From NCBI RefSeq assembly GCF_014207375.1, contig NZ_JACHEE010000002.1:102787-166786 (forward strand): a DNA stretch of 64,000 bases. The letters run 5' to 3'. This document shows, piece after piece, positions 27,957 through 37,694 of the stretch (positions are counted from its first letter, which is position 1; the number at the start of each line of letters is the position of its first letter). The notes beneath the pieces were generated by a model, which ran no database searches, had not been told where the DNA came from, and saw only the letters and a list, made by a program, of their open reading frames with translations. This DNA is from Arthrobacter sp. AZCC_0090. GTDB taxonomy: Bacteria > Actinomycetota > Actinomycetes > Actinomycetales > Micrococcaceae. Made by a program: the position numbers and the translations under genes.

Positions 27957-29123
27957 ATGCCGGATTCCCCGCTCGTCACCGCCGCCGCGATCGCCGTCAT
28001 CGTGCTCGCCGTGGCGGTCGCCGTCGGGGTGGGCCTCAAAGTCATCCGTTCCTTCCGTGAGCTGGGCACGGACGCCGAGAGGGCCACCTACCAAACCCTC
28101 CACGCGGCGTCGCGCGCTGGGCAGCACCTGCGCACGGGTCTCCAGTCCGCCGGAGCCGCCAAGGCGAGCAAGCAATTGCGCTCCTTGCTCGGCTGCGACG
28201 CCCTTGCCATCACGGACACTGAATCAGTCCTGGCCTGGGACGGCGCAGCGGAAGAACTGAAAGCCGCCTTGATGGGGCTCGCCGCGGGAGTGCTCTCCGA
28301 TGGGCGTACGGTGGTCGTGTCCGCATCGCGCGAGCTGAACGCCGTGATTGCGCCGATCCGGGCCGGGAACCGCGTGGTGGGAGCCGTTGCCGCCTTCGCT
28401 CCGCAAACCGGTGCAGGGCTGGTCCGGGCTACCGGCGAACTCGCGGACTGGGTGGCCGTACAAGTGGAACTGGCCGAGCTGGATGCTTCCCGTACCTTGC
28501 TCATGGAGGCCGAAGTCCGGGCCTTGCGCGCGCAGATCAGCCCCCACTTTATCTACAACTCACTTAACGTGATCGCATCGTTCATCAACACCGATCCCGC
28601 CAGGGCCCGGGAGCTGGTGGTGGAGTTCGCCGACTTCACCCGGTACTCCTTTCGGCGCCATGGCGACTTCACCACCTTGGCCGAGGAACTTCGGAGCATC
28701 GACCGCTACCTGCTGTTGGAGAAGGCGCGCTTCGGGGATCGGGTGCAGGTGAGCCTCAGGATCGCACCGGAAGTGCTGAGCACGGTGATTCCGTTCCTGA
28801 GCCTTCAGCCCCTTGTGGAAAACGCCGTGCGCCACGGGCTTGAAGCGAAGGAAGGACCGGGGCACATCACCATCTGCGCCAATGATTCCGGGGCCTTCGC
28901 CGAAGTCACCATCGAAGACGACGGAGTGGGGATCGATCCGGAACACCTGCGCACCGTGCTGGCCGGCCACGCCGATGGCGAGCATGTTGGATTACGAAAC
29001 GTCGATTCCCGTCTCCGGCAGGTTTATGGCGACGAACACGGCTTGGTCATCGAGACCGCGCCGGGAGAAGGCACCTTGATCACCATGCGCGTGCCCAAGT
29101 CCCAGCCGAGCCATGATGCCTGA
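27957..29123 (+). CDS. LytS-type sensor histidine kinase
   Basis: 388 residues. One N-terminal membrane helix (about 7-30), a GAF-like sensor region (about 55-170, LLGCDALAITDTESVLAWDG), then the His_kinase domain with EVRALRAQISPHFIYNSLNV containing the phospho-accepting histidine (about residue 196), and a HATPase_c domain with PLVENAVRHGLE and IEDDGVGID. A LytTR response regulator follows 15 bases later. With transporter genes on both sides it probably controls carboxylate uptake (inference). The start at 27957 is chosen because the membrane helix begins there. Confidence 0.9.
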   Translation: MPDSPLVTAAAIAVIVLAVAVAVGVGLKVIRSFRELGTDAERATYQTLHAASRAGQHLRTGLQSAGAAKASKQLRSLLGCDALAITDTESVLAWDGAAEELKAALMGLAAGVLSDGRTVVVSASRELNAVIAPIRAGNRVVGAVAAFAPQTGAGLVRATGELADWVAVQVELAELDASRTLLMEAEVRALRAQISPHFIYNSLNVIASFINTDPARARELVVEFADFTRYSFRRHGDFTTLAEELRSIDRYLLLEKARFGDRVQVSLRIAPEVLSTVIPFLSLQPLVENAVRHGLEAKEGPGHITICANDSGAFAEVTIEDDGVGIDPEHLRTVLAGHADGEHVGLRNVDSRLRQVYGDEHGLVIETAPGEGTLITMRVPKSQPSHDA

Positions 29124-29138
29124 CGCTAATCTATAACC

Positions 29139-29858
29139 ATGATCAACGTACTCGTCGCCGACGACGAGCTCCCCGCCGTTGAAGAACTCGCTTTCCTGCT
29201 CAGGAAAGACGAGCGCATCGGTACCATCCACCGCGCAGCCTCGGGCGCCGAAGCCCTCCGCGCCCTCGAAACCGAATCCGTGGACGCTGTCTTCCTGGAC
29301 ATCCATATGCCAGCGCTTTCCGGCCTGGACATCGCCCGCGCCATCGCGCACAGCGGGCACCCACCCGCCGTCGTCTTCGTCACTGCCGACGAAGACTGCG
29401 CTCTCGAGGCGTTCGAACTGGCCGCCGTCGACTATCTGCTGAAGCCGGTGCGGGCGGAGCGCCTGGCCCGGTCCATCAGCCGCATCAGCGAACTCATCAA
29501 GGACGGAAGCAAGGTCCCGGAGATGATCACGGTTGACCAGGGAGGGACCACCCGGATGATCCGGCGCGACGACGTCAGCTATGTCCAGGCCCAGGGAGAC
29601 TACGCCCGCTTGCACACCGCAGAGGCGAGCTACTTGATCCGTGTGCCGTTGAGCGACCTCGAACAGCAATGGGCAGAAGCCGGATTCATTCGCATCCATC
29701 GCTCCTACCTGATGTCCCTCAACCACGTGGGGCACATGAAACTGGCCGCGGCGCGCCCCAGCGTCACGGTGGCCGGGGCCGAATTGCCGATCAGCCGCAG
29801 GCATCTTCCGTCAGTGCGGGACAAACTCGAAGCCACCCGGATCCGGCCGCAAGCATGA
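29139..29858 (+). CDS. LytTR-family response regulator
   Basis: 239 residues. Receiver domain 1-120 with acidic pair D8-D9, the phospho-acceptor Asp54 in VFLDIHMP and Lys at LLKPVRAE; LytTR DNA-binding domain about 130-235 (DDVSYVQAQGDYARLHTAEA, FIRIHRSYLMSLNHV, LPISRRHLPSVRDKL). Partner of the LytS kinase and translationally coupled to the next gene by a four-base overlap, so it is part of the same operon as the second symporter pair. Confidence 0.92.
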   Translation: MINVLVADDELPAVEELAFLLRKDERIGTIHRAASGAEALRALETESVDAVFLDIHMPALSGLDIARAIAHSGHPPAVVFVTADEDCALEAFELAAVDYLLKPVRAERLARSISRISELIKDGSKVPEMITVDQGGTTRMIRRDDVSYVQAQGDYARLHTAEASYLIRVPLSDLEQQWAEAGFIRIHRSYLMSLNHVGHMKLAAARPSVTVAGAELPISRRHLPSVRDKLEATRIRPQA

Positions 29859-30217
29859 CCCGGGTCAGGGTCACGGCCCCGCGGCAAGCAGCCAGGGTAG
29901 CGCCGACGCGTCCGTACCGCTCGCGCGAAGCTGCGGAGGACTCCGACGTCGGGCAGGTCTTCGTCAGGTCCCTGATCCGTTCCCAGTTGCGCCTCGCAGT
30001 GGTGGTGGCTTCAGGTTTCCTGCTGGTGCTGGCGGCCTACGGTTTCATGGTGGCGCTGGTCCCGGACCTCGCGCGAATGCGGATCCTCGACATCCCCGTC
30101 AGTTGGATCATCCTCGGAGTAGCGCTCTACCCGGTCATCGGGCTGAGTGCGTGGCTGTACAACCGGTCAGCGGCAAGGAACGAAGCCCGCTACCGCGATC
30201 TTGTGGAGGAGAAGTGA
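29855..30217 (+). CDS. DUF485-like small membrane protein
   Basis: 120 residues with a charged N-terminus and two transmembrane helices (about 48-70 and 83-104). The segment VRSLIRSQLRLAVVVASGFL resembles the DUF485 signature in the paralogous pair at 27344-27721, though more diverged. Overlaps the response regulator stop and the following symporter start by four bases each. Probable accessory subunit of the next gene product. Confidence 0.75.
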   Translation: MTRVRVTAPRQAARVAPTRPYRSREAAEDSDVGQVFVRSLIRSQLRLAVVVASGFLLVLAAYGFMVALVPDLARMRILDIPVSWIILGVALYPVIGLSAWLYNRSAARNEARYRDLVEEK

Positions 30218-31689
30218 ATCCTGCCGTCGGCCTCGCGGCCTTTGTGGGCGTGGCACTCGCGACGGCGGCGATCGGCTTCTACGGCCTGCGCATTTCGCGC
30301 ACCACCGGCGACTTTTACGTGGCATCGCGCACTGTCAGGCCTTGGTGGAACGCTTCGGCGATCGGCGGTGAATACCTGTCCGCAGCGAGCTTCCTGGGCG
30401 TCGCGGGGTTAATCCTGTTAACCGGAACAGACGCCCTCTGGTTCCCGGTAGGCTACACCGCCGGCTACCTCATGCTGCTCCTGTTCGTCGCCGCTCCTTT
30501 GCGCCGATCAGGCGCCTACACGATCCCGGATTTCACGGAAGCCAGGCTCGAGTCCAAAGCCGTCCGCCGCGTCACGAGCCTCGTGGTGGTGGCCGTCGGA
30601 TGGCTCTACATTGTGCCGCAACTGCGCGGCGCCGGCCTCACCATCCGGATCAGCACGGGTTTGCCGTCCTGGGTTGGCTCCATCGCCGTCATCGTGGTGG
30701 TGTGCCTGACCGTGGTGGCCGGCGGCATGCGCTCCATCACTTTCGTGCAAGCCTTTCAATACTGGCTCAAATTGACCGCTTTGGCCGTCCCAGTCGTGTT
30801 CCTGTTGATGCACCAGTCCGACGTCGGCACCCCGGCCCTGGCGGAGGCCTCCAGCAATCCCACGGGCCTTCCTGCGGCAGGGCTGTACCAGACCGTTTCT
30901 CTTCTGGTGGCGCTGCTCTTCGGAACGCTCGGACTCCCCCACGTCCTGGTCCGCTTCTATACGAACCCGGACGGCCAATCGGCGCGCCGCACAACCCTCA
31001 TTGTGTTGGGGCTGCTGTCAGTTTTCTATTTGTTCCCGACGGCGTCCGGCCTGTTGGGCAGGGTCTTCGCACCGGAACTTGCCCGCAACGGACAACCCGA
31101 CGCCTTGGTCCTGCTGCTGCCTGGAAAGCTGCTGGGCGGCGTGGCCGGCGATCTGCTCTCGGCGTTGGTGGTGGCCGGGGCGTTTGCAGCGTTCCTCTCG
31201 ACGACGTCAGGACTGGTGGTCTCGCTGGCCGGCGTCATCAGCCAGGACCTTCTGGGCGGAAGCGTGCGTGGATTCCGGGTCGCGGCACTCCTGGCCGCCG
31301 TCGTGCCCTTGGCTTTTGCGTTCACCACGGATTCGACGGCCCTCGCTGGCAGCGTGGGGCTGGTCTTCGCCTTTACGGCGTCCACCATCTGTCCCGTCCT
31401 GCTGTTAGGCATTTGGTGGCGTGGCCTGAGCGACGCCGGCGCGATTGCCGGCATGCTGACCGGGGCGATCCTCTGTGGGGGTGCGCTGGTGGCGGGCACG
31501 TTCATGGGTTCGTCTGTTGCGCCGGCATGGCTTGCGCAGCCTGCGGCTTGGACCGTGCCGGCCGCATTTGGCGTGATGGTGTTGGTCTCGCGGGCTACGA
31601 AACACCGGGTTCCCGGGACCGTGACCCGGCTGATGACACGACTTCACGTCCCGGAACGGCCCGTGGCCACGGAACGCCAGCGCCGCTGA
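30214..31689 (+). CDS. Sodium:solute symporter, ActP-like paralogue
   Basis: 491 residues (GTG start overlapping the previous stop, GTGA) with about 13 membrane segments. Shared family motifs: GDFYVASRTVRPWWNASAIG followed by GEYLSAASFLG, GGMRSITFVQAFQYWLKL and LPHVLVRFYTNPDGQSARRT. It parallels the actP gene at 25731-27347 but is clearly diverged, so a different carboxylate substrate is likely. Last gene of the operon with the LytS/LytTR system, suggesting that operon regulates its own transporter. Confidence 0.87.
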   Translation: MNPAVGLAAFVGVALATAAIGFYGLRISRTTGDFYVASRTVRPWWNASAIGGEYLSAASFLGVAGLILLTGTDALWFPVGYTAGYLMLLLFVAAPLRRSGAYTIPDFTEARLESKAVRRVTSLVVVAVGWLYIVPQLRGAGLTIRISTGLPSWVGSIAVIVVVCLTVVAGGMRSITFVQAFQYWLKLTALAVPVVFLLMHQSDVGTPALAEASSNPTGLPAAGLYQTVSLLVALLFGTLGLPHVLVRFYTNPDGQSARRTTLIVLGLLSVFYLFPTASGLLGRVFAPELARNGQPDALVLLLPGKLLGGVAGDLLSALVVAGAFAAFLSTTSGLVVSLAGVISQDLLGGSVRGFRVAALLAAVVPLAFAFTTDSTALAGSVGLVFAFTASTICPVLLLGIWWRGLSDAGAIAGMLTGAILCGGALVAGTFMGSSVAPAWLAQPAAWTVPAAFGVMVLVSRATKHRVPGTVTRLMTRLHVPERPVATERQRR

Positions 31690-31777
31690 AGGATCCCGAC
31701 ATTCATCGAAGGACGCCGCAGCCTGTCCGGGCTGCTGGTCGAGGCCAACTAGTCTGAGGACAGCTAGTCGGGGCGAG

Positions 31778-32362
31778 TTAGTCGATGGCCGCCATGAGTT
31801 CGACCACCCTGTCCAGGAACGCATCCACTTGGGCTTCTTCGTAGCCGTCGTGCCCTTTGGCCTCGGAGAAGGCTGCTCGGCGGACGTTGTCGACGCTCAG
31901 CGGTTTGTCATTCTCCAGGTAGCCGATCAGGGAAACGCACAGGGCATCGACCTCGGCAATGTTGTAGCTGCGCGCACGCTTCTTCTCCGGCCGGCGGAAA
32001 CGTTCGCCATCAGGCCGGTGCAAGCGGCCCCGCAACACTCCGGAGAGTTTTCCGATCTTCAGCAGCCAGGCTTCCTCGCCTTCGGCCGCTATCAGCTCGT
32101 CACGTTCCCGACGGGCGAAGGCGTCTTCCAGGCGATCCAGGGCGGCATCCACGGCAGCGGCGTCGTAGCCGCCTTTGACGGGATCGAAAGAAACAGACCG
32201 GACATCGTTGCTGCCGATTTTCTCCGATGCTTCTGCCCGGTTTTCAAACGACAGCCGGGCACGCTGGAAGAACTGGTCTACTTGCTTGGCGTTGTAGCCG
32301 TACTTGCTACGCTCCACTCGCTCAAATGCTGCGGGGATCTGGCGACGAATGTCCACTGCCAC
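31778..32362 (-). CDS. Protein with four DivIVA-like modules
   Basis: 194 residues. Four copies of a Y-x4-VD-x-F-type module are visible: YGYNAKQVDQFFQRA (21-35), GGYDAAAVDAALDRL (64-78), RSYNIAEVDALCVSL (131-145) and DGYEEAQVDAFLDRV (172-186). The first is the DivIVA N-terminal membrane-curvature motif; single DivIVA-domain proteins carry one or two. It probably acts in polar growth or cell division scaffolding, but no coiled-coil tail is present. It sits 22 bases downstream of cdsA. Confidence 0.8.
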   Translation of the reverse strand: MAVDIRRQIPAAFERVERSKYGYNAKQVDQFFQRARLSFENRAEASEKIGSNDVRSVSFDPVKGGYDAAAVDAALDRLEDAFARRERDELIAAEGEEAWLLKIGKLSGVLRGRLHRPDGERFRRPEKKRARSYNIAEVDALCVSLIGYLENDKPLSVDNVRRAAFSEAKGHDGYEEAQVDAFLDRVVELMAAID

Positions 32363-32383
32363 TGCTTTCCTTCTGGGTGGTTG

Positions 32384-33307
32384 TCAGGCGCCGCTCAACA
32401 GCGCGAAAAGAATAAATGCTGCCGGAGCCGCGAAGACGATCGAGTCGAGGCGGTCCATGACCCCGCCATGCCCGGGCAGGATGCTGCTCATGTCCTTGAC
32501 GCCGAGCTCCCGTTTGACCATCGATTCCGCGAGGTCACCGGCGGTAGCGGCAGCCACCATGCCGACGGCTAGCACGACGCCGACCCACCAGGGCCTTCCG
32601 AGGACGAAAACGCTGGCGAGTATCCCGATGACCATGGCTCCTGCCACCGAGCCTCCGAAGCCTTCCCAGGACTTTTTGGGGCTGATCTTGGGAGCCATCG
32701 GGTGCTTGCCGAACAATGCGCCCACGAGGTACCCAAAGGTGTCGTTGGACACCACCAGCAACAGCATGACCGCAATCTGCCAGGCACCTGCCGGTACTTG
32801 TCCACCGGGCCAGGGACCCGCCGTCGTCGCTCCCCCGCTGGCGTGGAGGGGCAAGATGGCAAAGCTGATCAGGAACGGCACCCAAGCGAGGGTGAAAATT
32901 CCGGCAAAGACGCTACGGGGAGCGCCGGCGGCGCTTTCGAGGGAACGCCAGAGCAGGACAGCCGTGCCGCTGAGCGCCATGGCGAAGAGCAGGCTCTCAG
33001 AGCCGCCGAAGTAGGCCGCCAACGGCATTGCCACAGTGCCGGTCATCACGGGGATAATCGGCATCCGGGTCCCCTGGCCTTCGAGCGCGCGGAAAATCTC
33101 CCACACACCGAGAACCGCGAATGCGGTGGTCAGGAGGACGAACCCCAGCGGCAGGAACAGCAGGCCGCCGAGAACGGCAAAGAGCATGGCAAGCCCGACG
33201 CCGATGGCGGCCGGAAGATTCCTTCCCGCCTTGGGCGTCGGGTTGCCCCGTTGGCGCCTGGCGCGTGTGGGAATTCCCTGCGCGGGCGCCGGCTCAGCCT
33301 CGCTCAT
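32384..33307 (-). CDS. cdsA: Phosphatidate cytidylyltransferase
   Basis: 307-residue membrane enzyme making CDP-diacylglycerol. The C-terminal CDS signature is complete: PKKSWEGFGGSVAGAM and KRELGVKDMSSILPGHGGVMDRLDS. About eight membrane segments follow a charged 30-residue N-terminus (QGIPTRARRQRGNPTPKAG). The stop of frr and the start of cdsA share a base. Standard actinobacterial order tsf-pyrH-frr-cdsA. Confidence 0.95.
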   Translation of the reverse strand: MSEAEPAPAQGIPTRARRQRGNPTPKAGRNLPAAIGVGLAMLFAVLGGLLFLPLGFVLLTTAFAVLGVWEIFRALEGQGTRMPIIPVMTGTVAMPLAAYFGGSESLLFAMALSGTAVLLWRSLESAAGAPRSVFAGIFTLAWVPFLISFAILPLHASGGATTAGPWPGGQVPAGAWQIAVMLLLVVSNDTFGYLVGALFGKHPMAPKISPKKSWEGFGGSVAGAMVIGILASVFVLGRPWWVGVVLAVGMVAAATAGDLAESMVKRELGVKDMSSILPGHGGVMDRLDSIVFAAPAAFILFALLSGA

Positions 33308-33864
33308 CAGACCTCGAGCAGCTCGGCTTCCTTGCGCTTGAGGAGCTCGTCGATGCCGTCGACGTGGGCCTTCGTGATGGCGTCGAGTTCCTTTTCGCCC
33401 CGGGCGCCTTCGTCTTCGCCGGCTTCGCCATCCTTGACGAGCTTGTCCAAGGAGTCCTTGGCCTTGCGTCGAATGCTTCGGATGGTGACCTTCGCGTCCT
33501 CACCCTTGCCCTTGACGATCTTGACGTATTCCTTGCGGCGTTCCTGGGTGAGCTCAGGGATGGTGATCCGGATGACGTTGCCGTCGTTGGACGGGTTCGC
33601 GCCTACCTCGGAGTCGCTCAAAGCCCGTTCGATGTCGCGCATCGCGGTCTTGTCGTAGGGGGTGATCAGGATGGTCCTGGCGTCCGGAATAGCGAAAGAA
33701 GCCAGCTGCTGCAGCGGCGTGGGAGTGCCGTAGTATTCCACGATCACCTTGTTGTAGAGCCCGGGGTTGGCACGACCGGTACGGATCGTCGCGAAATCCT
33801 CTTTGGCTACCTCGACCGCCTTGTCCATCTTTTCGCCGGCTTCGAGCAAGGTTTCCTCGATCAT
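33307..33864 (-). CDS. frr: Ribosome recycling factor
   Basis: 185 residues, the usual length. It opens MIEETLLEAGEKMDKAVEVA, has the FATIRTGRANPGLYNKVIVEYYG core and ends DELLKRKEAELLEV. Dissociates post-termination ribosomes together with EF-G. Overlaps cdsA by one base; 102 bases after pyrH. Confidence 0.97.
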   Translation of the reverse strand: MIEETLLEAGEKMDKAVEVAKEDFATIRTGRANPGLYNKVIVEYYGTPTPLQQLASFAIPDARTILITPYDKTAMRDIERALSDSEVGANPSNDGNVIRITIPELTQERRKEYVKIVKGKGEDAKVTIRSIRRKAKDSLDKLVKDGEAGEDEGARGEKELDAITKAHVDGIDELLKRKEAELLEV

Positions 33865-33966
33865 GGTTTCTCCTCAGAAATAGTCGCGCCCCGTTCCACG
33901 GGCCGCGATGCACAGTAAATTTCCGCCCCTGCGGGCGGAAGAGTCCTAGAAATATCCTAGCCCTTG

Positions 33967-34704
33967 CTAGGGAGTGACCAGGGTGCCTAGTTTTTCGCCG
34001 AGGATGGCCCGGGTGACGTTCCCTTCGCCTTCCATGCCGAAGACCACCATGGACAAATCGTTGTCCTTGCACATGGTCATGGCGGTCTGGTCCATGACGC
34101 GGATGTCACGCCGCAGGGCGTCGTCATAGCTGAGTTTTTCCAGCTTCTCAGCGGTGGGATCCTTCTTGGGATCCGCGGTGTAAACGCCATCCACACCGCT
34201 CTTCGCCATGAGGACCACGTCGGCATGAACTTCGAGCGCACGTTGGGCGGCAACAGTGTCAGTAGAGAAATACGGAAGTCCGGCGCCCGCACCGAAGATG
34301 ACCACGCGGCCCTTCTCCATGTGGCGGATGGCACGGCGGGGAATGTAGGCCTCGGCCACCTGGCCCATGGTGATGGCGCTCTGGACGCGGGTCTCGACGC
34401 CCGCTTGCTCCAGGAAGTCCTGAAGGGCCAGGCAGTTCATCACGGTGCCTAGCATTCCCATGTAATCGGCACGGGAACGGTCCATGCCGCTCTGGGACAG
34501 TTCGGCGCCGCGGAAGAAGTTGCCGCCGCCGACGACGATTGCCACCTCGACTTCGGAAACAGCTGCAGCAATCTGCTTGGCGATGGCGCGGACGGTTTCC
34601 GGGTCTACACCGAGCTTTCCGCCGCCGATGACCTCACCGGACAGCTTCAGCAACACTCGGCGGCGGGTCTTTCCGGGCTGGATTGCAGTGTTCTCGGTTT
34701 CCAT
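33967..34704 (-). CDS. pyrH: UMP kinase
   Basis: 245 residues of the amino-acid-kinase fold. [20 protein letters not shown] starts the domain, with [38 protein letters not shown] and [20 protein letters not shown] following. Start at 34704 (ATG) with GGGAAGG upstream; codons further upstream overlap the tsf terminator region and are not used. Makes UDP for nucleotide pools. Confidence 0.96.
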   Translation of the reverse strand: METENTAIQPGKTRRRVLLKLSGEVIGGGKLGVDPETVRAIAKQIAAAVSEVEVAIVVGGGNFFRGAELSQSGMDRSRADYMGMLGTVMNCLALQDFLEQAGVETRVQSAITMGQVAEAYIPRRAIRHMEKGRVVIFGAGAGLPYFSTDTVAAQRALEVHADVVLMAKSGVDGVYTADPKKDPTAEKLEKLSYDDALRRDIRVMDQTAMTMCKDNDLSMVVFGMEGEGNVTRAILGEKLGTLVTP

Positions 34705-34806
34705 GGTGCCTTCCCGTTTGTGGACTCTGGCTAGATTATCTTGCTGGGGGCCGGGCAGAAAGCCACCGAATGTAGATGCACTCGGTGCGGGCCCGCCATT
34801 GCATGC

Positions 34807-34840
34807 AAAAGGGGCGGCCACCGCAGTGACCACCCCTTTT
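34807..34840 (-). terminator. Terminator of tsf
   Basis: On the minus strand the sequence runs AAAAGGGGTGGTCAC, TGCG loop, GTGGCCGCCCCTTTT: a 15-bp stem with G-U pairs ending in a short T-run, directly after the tsf stop codon (34850). A typical intrinsic terminator separating rpsB-tsf from pyrH. Confidence 0.8.
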
Positions 34841-34849
34841 GAAGTCTTA

Positions 34850-35686
34850 CTAGTTTCCTACGCGGAAACGAGCGACTGCGGTTGCCTTGACGCCGGCCTC
34901 TTCGAGGACCTGGGCAACGGTCTTCTTGGAGTCCTTGGCGAATGCCTGGTCCAGGAGAACCTCACCCTTGTAGAAGCCCGTCACGCGGCCTTCCACGATC
35001 TTGGTGAGAGCAGCTTCCGGCTTGCCTTCAGCCTTGGCGGTCTCTTCCGCGATGCGGCGCTCGGACTCGACCAGTTCGGCCGGGACGTCTTCGCGGCTCA
35101 GGTAGTTCGGAGCCATGGCTGCAACGTGGACGGCAACGTCGTGAGCCGCGGTAGCGGCGGCGTCGCCCTCGCCCTCAACGGCGAACAGGACGCCGACCTG
35201 GGCCGGGAGGTCCTTGGAGGTCTTGTGCAGGTAAGCGTCAACGGTGCCGCCTTCAATGCGGGCGATGCGGCGAACGACGACCTTCTCGCCGAGGACTGCG
35301 CCCTCTTCGACGACAACCTCCGAAAGGGGCTTGCCGTCGACGTCGATGGCCAGCAGGGTCTCGAGGTCGGCAGCGCCGGACTCGACAGCGACGGCCAGGA
35401 CCTTGTCGGCCAGCTGGATGAACTTGTCAGCCTTGGCGACGAAGTCGGTCTCGCAGTTGACCTCGATCATCACGCCAACGCCGTCGGTGACCTTGGCTGC
35501 AACCAGGCCTTCCGCGGTGGAGCGGCCTTCACGCTTGGTAGCGCCCTTGAGGCCCTTGATGCGGATGATCTCGATGGCCTTCTCGGCGTCGCCGTTGGCC
35601 TCGTCAAGAGCCTTCTTGACGTCCATCATGCCGGCGCCGGTGCGCTCGCGCAGGGCCTTGATGTCAGCAGCAGTGTAGTTCGCCAT
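34850..35686 (-). CDS. tsf: Elongation factor Ts
   Basis: 278 residues. [20 protein letters not shown], then [20 protein letters not shown] at the N-terminus and the EF-Tu-contacting [14 protein letters not shown] (TDFV motif, about residues 80-84) are diagnostic. Recycles EF-Tu-GDP. Follows rpsB with a structured intergenic region. Confidence 0.97.
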   Translation of the reverse strand: MANYTAADIKALRERTGAGMMDVKKALDEANGDAEKAIEIIRIKGLKGATKREGRSTAEGLVAAKVTDGVGVMIEVNCETDFVAKADKFIQLADKVLAVAVESGAADLETLLAIDVDGKPLSEVVVEEGAVLGEKVVVRRIARIEGGTVDAYLHKTSKDLPAQVGVLFAVEGEGDAAATAAHDVAVHVAAMAPNYLSREDVPAELVESERRIAEETAKAEGKPEAALTKIVEGRVTGFYKGEVLLDQAFAKDSKKTVAQVLEEAGVKATAVARFRVGN

Positions 35687-35722
35687 GTGAACCCCTCTGT
35701 CTAGAAATTTATGTGTTTACGG

Positions 35723-35792
35723 ACTGACAGGACGGCAGCCCACCTGGTGGGCCACCATCCTGTCAGTAGCTCCCCGCACCGATTTCCGGTGC
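35723..35792 (-). terminator. rpsB-tsf intergenic hairpins (attenuator-like)
   Basis: A long stem with arms ACTGACAGGA (35723-35732) and TCCTGTCAGT (35758-35767) contains an inner palindrome GCCCACC-T-GGTGGGC (35738-35752). A second small hairpin GCACCG-ATTTC-CGGTGC lies at 35776-35792. Located between rpsB and tsf, it would partly terminate rpsB transcripts or protect mRNA ends. No strong T-run, hence a partial terminator/attenuator is the safer reading. Confidence 0.6.
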
Positions 35793-35807
35793 AGGAAAGG
35801 TCCGGAT

Positions 35808-36662
35808 TTACTTGTCTGCTTCGGCTTCGCCGGCAGCAGCTTCGGTGGCTTCGGCGGCCGGGGCTTCCGTAGCTTCCGCAGCCTGAGCTTCGGCCTTGCT
35901 GCCTTCGAGGAGCTCGCGCTCCCACTCAGCCAGGGGCTCTTCCGGAGCCTCAGCAGCACCGGTGGCGCGCTGGTTGCGGGCGATGAGGCCCTCAGCAACA
36001 GCGTCGGCAACCACACGGGTCAGCAGGTTGACGGAGCGGATGGCGTCATCGTTGCCCGGAATCGGGAAATCAACTTCGTCGGGGTCACAGTTGGTGTCCA
36101 GGATGGCAACAACCGGGATGTTCAGCTTCTTGGCTTCGTCAACAGCAAGGTGTTCCTTCTTCGTGTCAACAACCCACAGAACGGAAGGAGCCTTGGTCAG
36201 GTTACGGATACCACCCAGATTGGTTTCCAGCTTGGTGAGCTCACGCTTGAGGAGCAAGAGCTCCTTCTTGGTGTAACCGGAGCCGGCAACGTCCTCGAAG
36301 TTGATCTCTTCGAGTTCCTTCATGCGCTGGATGCGCTTGGCAACGGTCTGGAAGTTGGTGAGCATACCGCCCAACCAACGCTGGTTGACGTACGGCTGGC
36401 CAACGCGGGTAGCCTGCTCAGCAATTGCTTCCTGGGCCTGCTTCTTGGTGCCGACGAACAGGACCGTGCCGCCGTGGGCGACAGTAGCCTTGACGAACTC
36501 GAAAGCGCGGTCGATGTAGGACAGCGACTGCTGAAGGTCAATGATGTAGATGCCGTTGCGCTCCGTGAAGATGAAGCGCTTCATCTTCGGGTTCCAACGA
36601 CGGGTCTGGTGTCCAAAGTGGACGCCGCTGTCAAGCAGCTGGCGCATAGTTACGACGGGCAT
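35808..36662 (-). CDS. rpsB: 30S ribosomal protein S2
   Basis: 284 residues. [20 protein letters not shown] and [20 protein letters not shown] mark the start, with the Rossmann-like core ALVLVGTKKQ-type loop ([20 protein letters not shown]) and [21 protein letters not shown] 50-residue Ala/Glu-rich acidic tail follows residue 235, as in other Micrococcaceae. Cotranscribed with tsf. Confidence 0.97.
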   Translation of the reverse strand: MPVVTMRQLLDSGVHFGHQTRRWNPKMKRFIFTERNGIYIIDLQQSLSYIDRAFEFVKATVAHGGTVLFVGTKKQAQEAIAEQATRVGQPYVNQRWLGGMLTNFQTVAKRIQRMKELEEINFEDVAGSGYTKKELLLLKRELTKLETNLGGIRNLTKAPSVLWVVDTKKEHLAVDEAKKLNIPVVAILDTNCDPDEVDFPIPGNDDAIRSVNLLTRVVADAVAEGLIARNQRATGAAEAPEEPLAEWERELLEGSKAEAQAAEATEAPAAEATEAAAGEAEADK

Positions 36663-37094
36663 GCCGACGCTCCTTCCGGCAGGTCATTCATGAGAGAGCC
36701 ACACGGGCCGCTCTTACCCTGCCAATAGTTGACGGTTATTTAGCCGGACCCGAACGGGCCTTGGCTCCTGGCATCCATTGCACTTCTCATCCGGCCAATG
36801 ACTCGCCGGACCGCAAGAGCACAATCCTCCGCAGCATTGAATCCGTACGGATTCGCAGTTGGAGGGTTGGATGCGCGTAGTCAGCCTGGAGCCCCCGCGC
36901 AACTGAATGAGACGCGCTTCTAAACAAGCTTGAGGGCACAGCAAACTGCTCCATCAAGTGTACTACAGCGCCCCCGGACTCTTGACCGTAATCTCATTGA
37001 CTCCAGGCTCCGCGCGCCTGCGCCTTTTCGCAGGTTTTCCACATAGTGGATCTTGCGGCTTTCCGGACTCCCCAGGCTGACGAAGGCTTATTCC
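36663..37094. other. Intergenic region between divergent rpsB and M23 peptidase
   Basis: About 430 bases without a convincing gene. It must hold the promoters for rpsB (minus) and the peptidase (plus). I see no clear consensus promoter, palindrome or RNA gene; short open frames in it lack ribosome sites and family features. Confidence 0.5.
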
Positions 37095-37614
37095 ATGAGA
37101 ACGGCAAATCTTCTGGCCTACCTACTCTTGGTGCTCGCTTTGGGTGCAACGCCCGCCGCTGCTGCTCCGGGAGCCGGTGCAGCCACCGCCAGCCCCCGCC
37201 TGGACTGGGCGTGGCCGCTCTCCCCCAAGCCCGCCGTCCTGCGTACTTTCGACCCTCCGGACAAACCCTGGCTGAGCGGGCACCGCGGCGTCGATTTGCA
37301 AGCGGCCGACGGCGCCCCGGTCGCCGCTCCCGCCGACGGCACCGTGAGCTTCGTCGGTGTTGTGGTGGACAGGCCCGTGATCGTGATCGACCACGTCGGA
37401 GGGCTCCGCAGCAGCTTTGAACCCGTGAGCAGCGAACTCAAGGAGGGCGCCGCTGTCATAAGGGGTCAGACAATCGGCGTGGTCAAGGCCGGTCATTGCT
37501 CCGCTTCGCCTTGCCTCCACTGGGGTGTGCGGCGCGGGGAAGACTACGTCAACCCGCTTGCCTTCGTTACCGATATGCGCCCGTCCGTGTTGCTGCCACT
37601 GGAGTTGCCGCTAG
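37095..37614 (+). CDS. Secreted M23 metallopeptidase; frame does not close at the expected end
   Basis: Exported LytM-type cell-wall endopeptidase. Signal peptide MRTANLLAYLLLVLALGATPAAA (abridged; about residues 1-25), then an M23 domain with GHRGVDLQAADGAPVAAPAD (HxxxD zinc ligands) and SPCLHWGVRRGEDYVNPLAF (HxH-type region, single visible histidine). The homologous part ends near RPSVLLPLELP. No in-frame stop follows: the frame continues to 38903, antisense through the next gene. A TAG in the +1 frame at 37612-37614 is where the gene would end after a one-base shift, so a frameshift (real or sequencing) is suspected. The coordinates given are the conserved part only. Confidence 0.7.
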
Positions 37615-37694
37615 ACCGGCGCACGGCTTCCAGGGCCGTGAACCGGACGGAGGATCACCTTTCCCTCATGGACCGTGACGCCGCTCGCGGGCGG

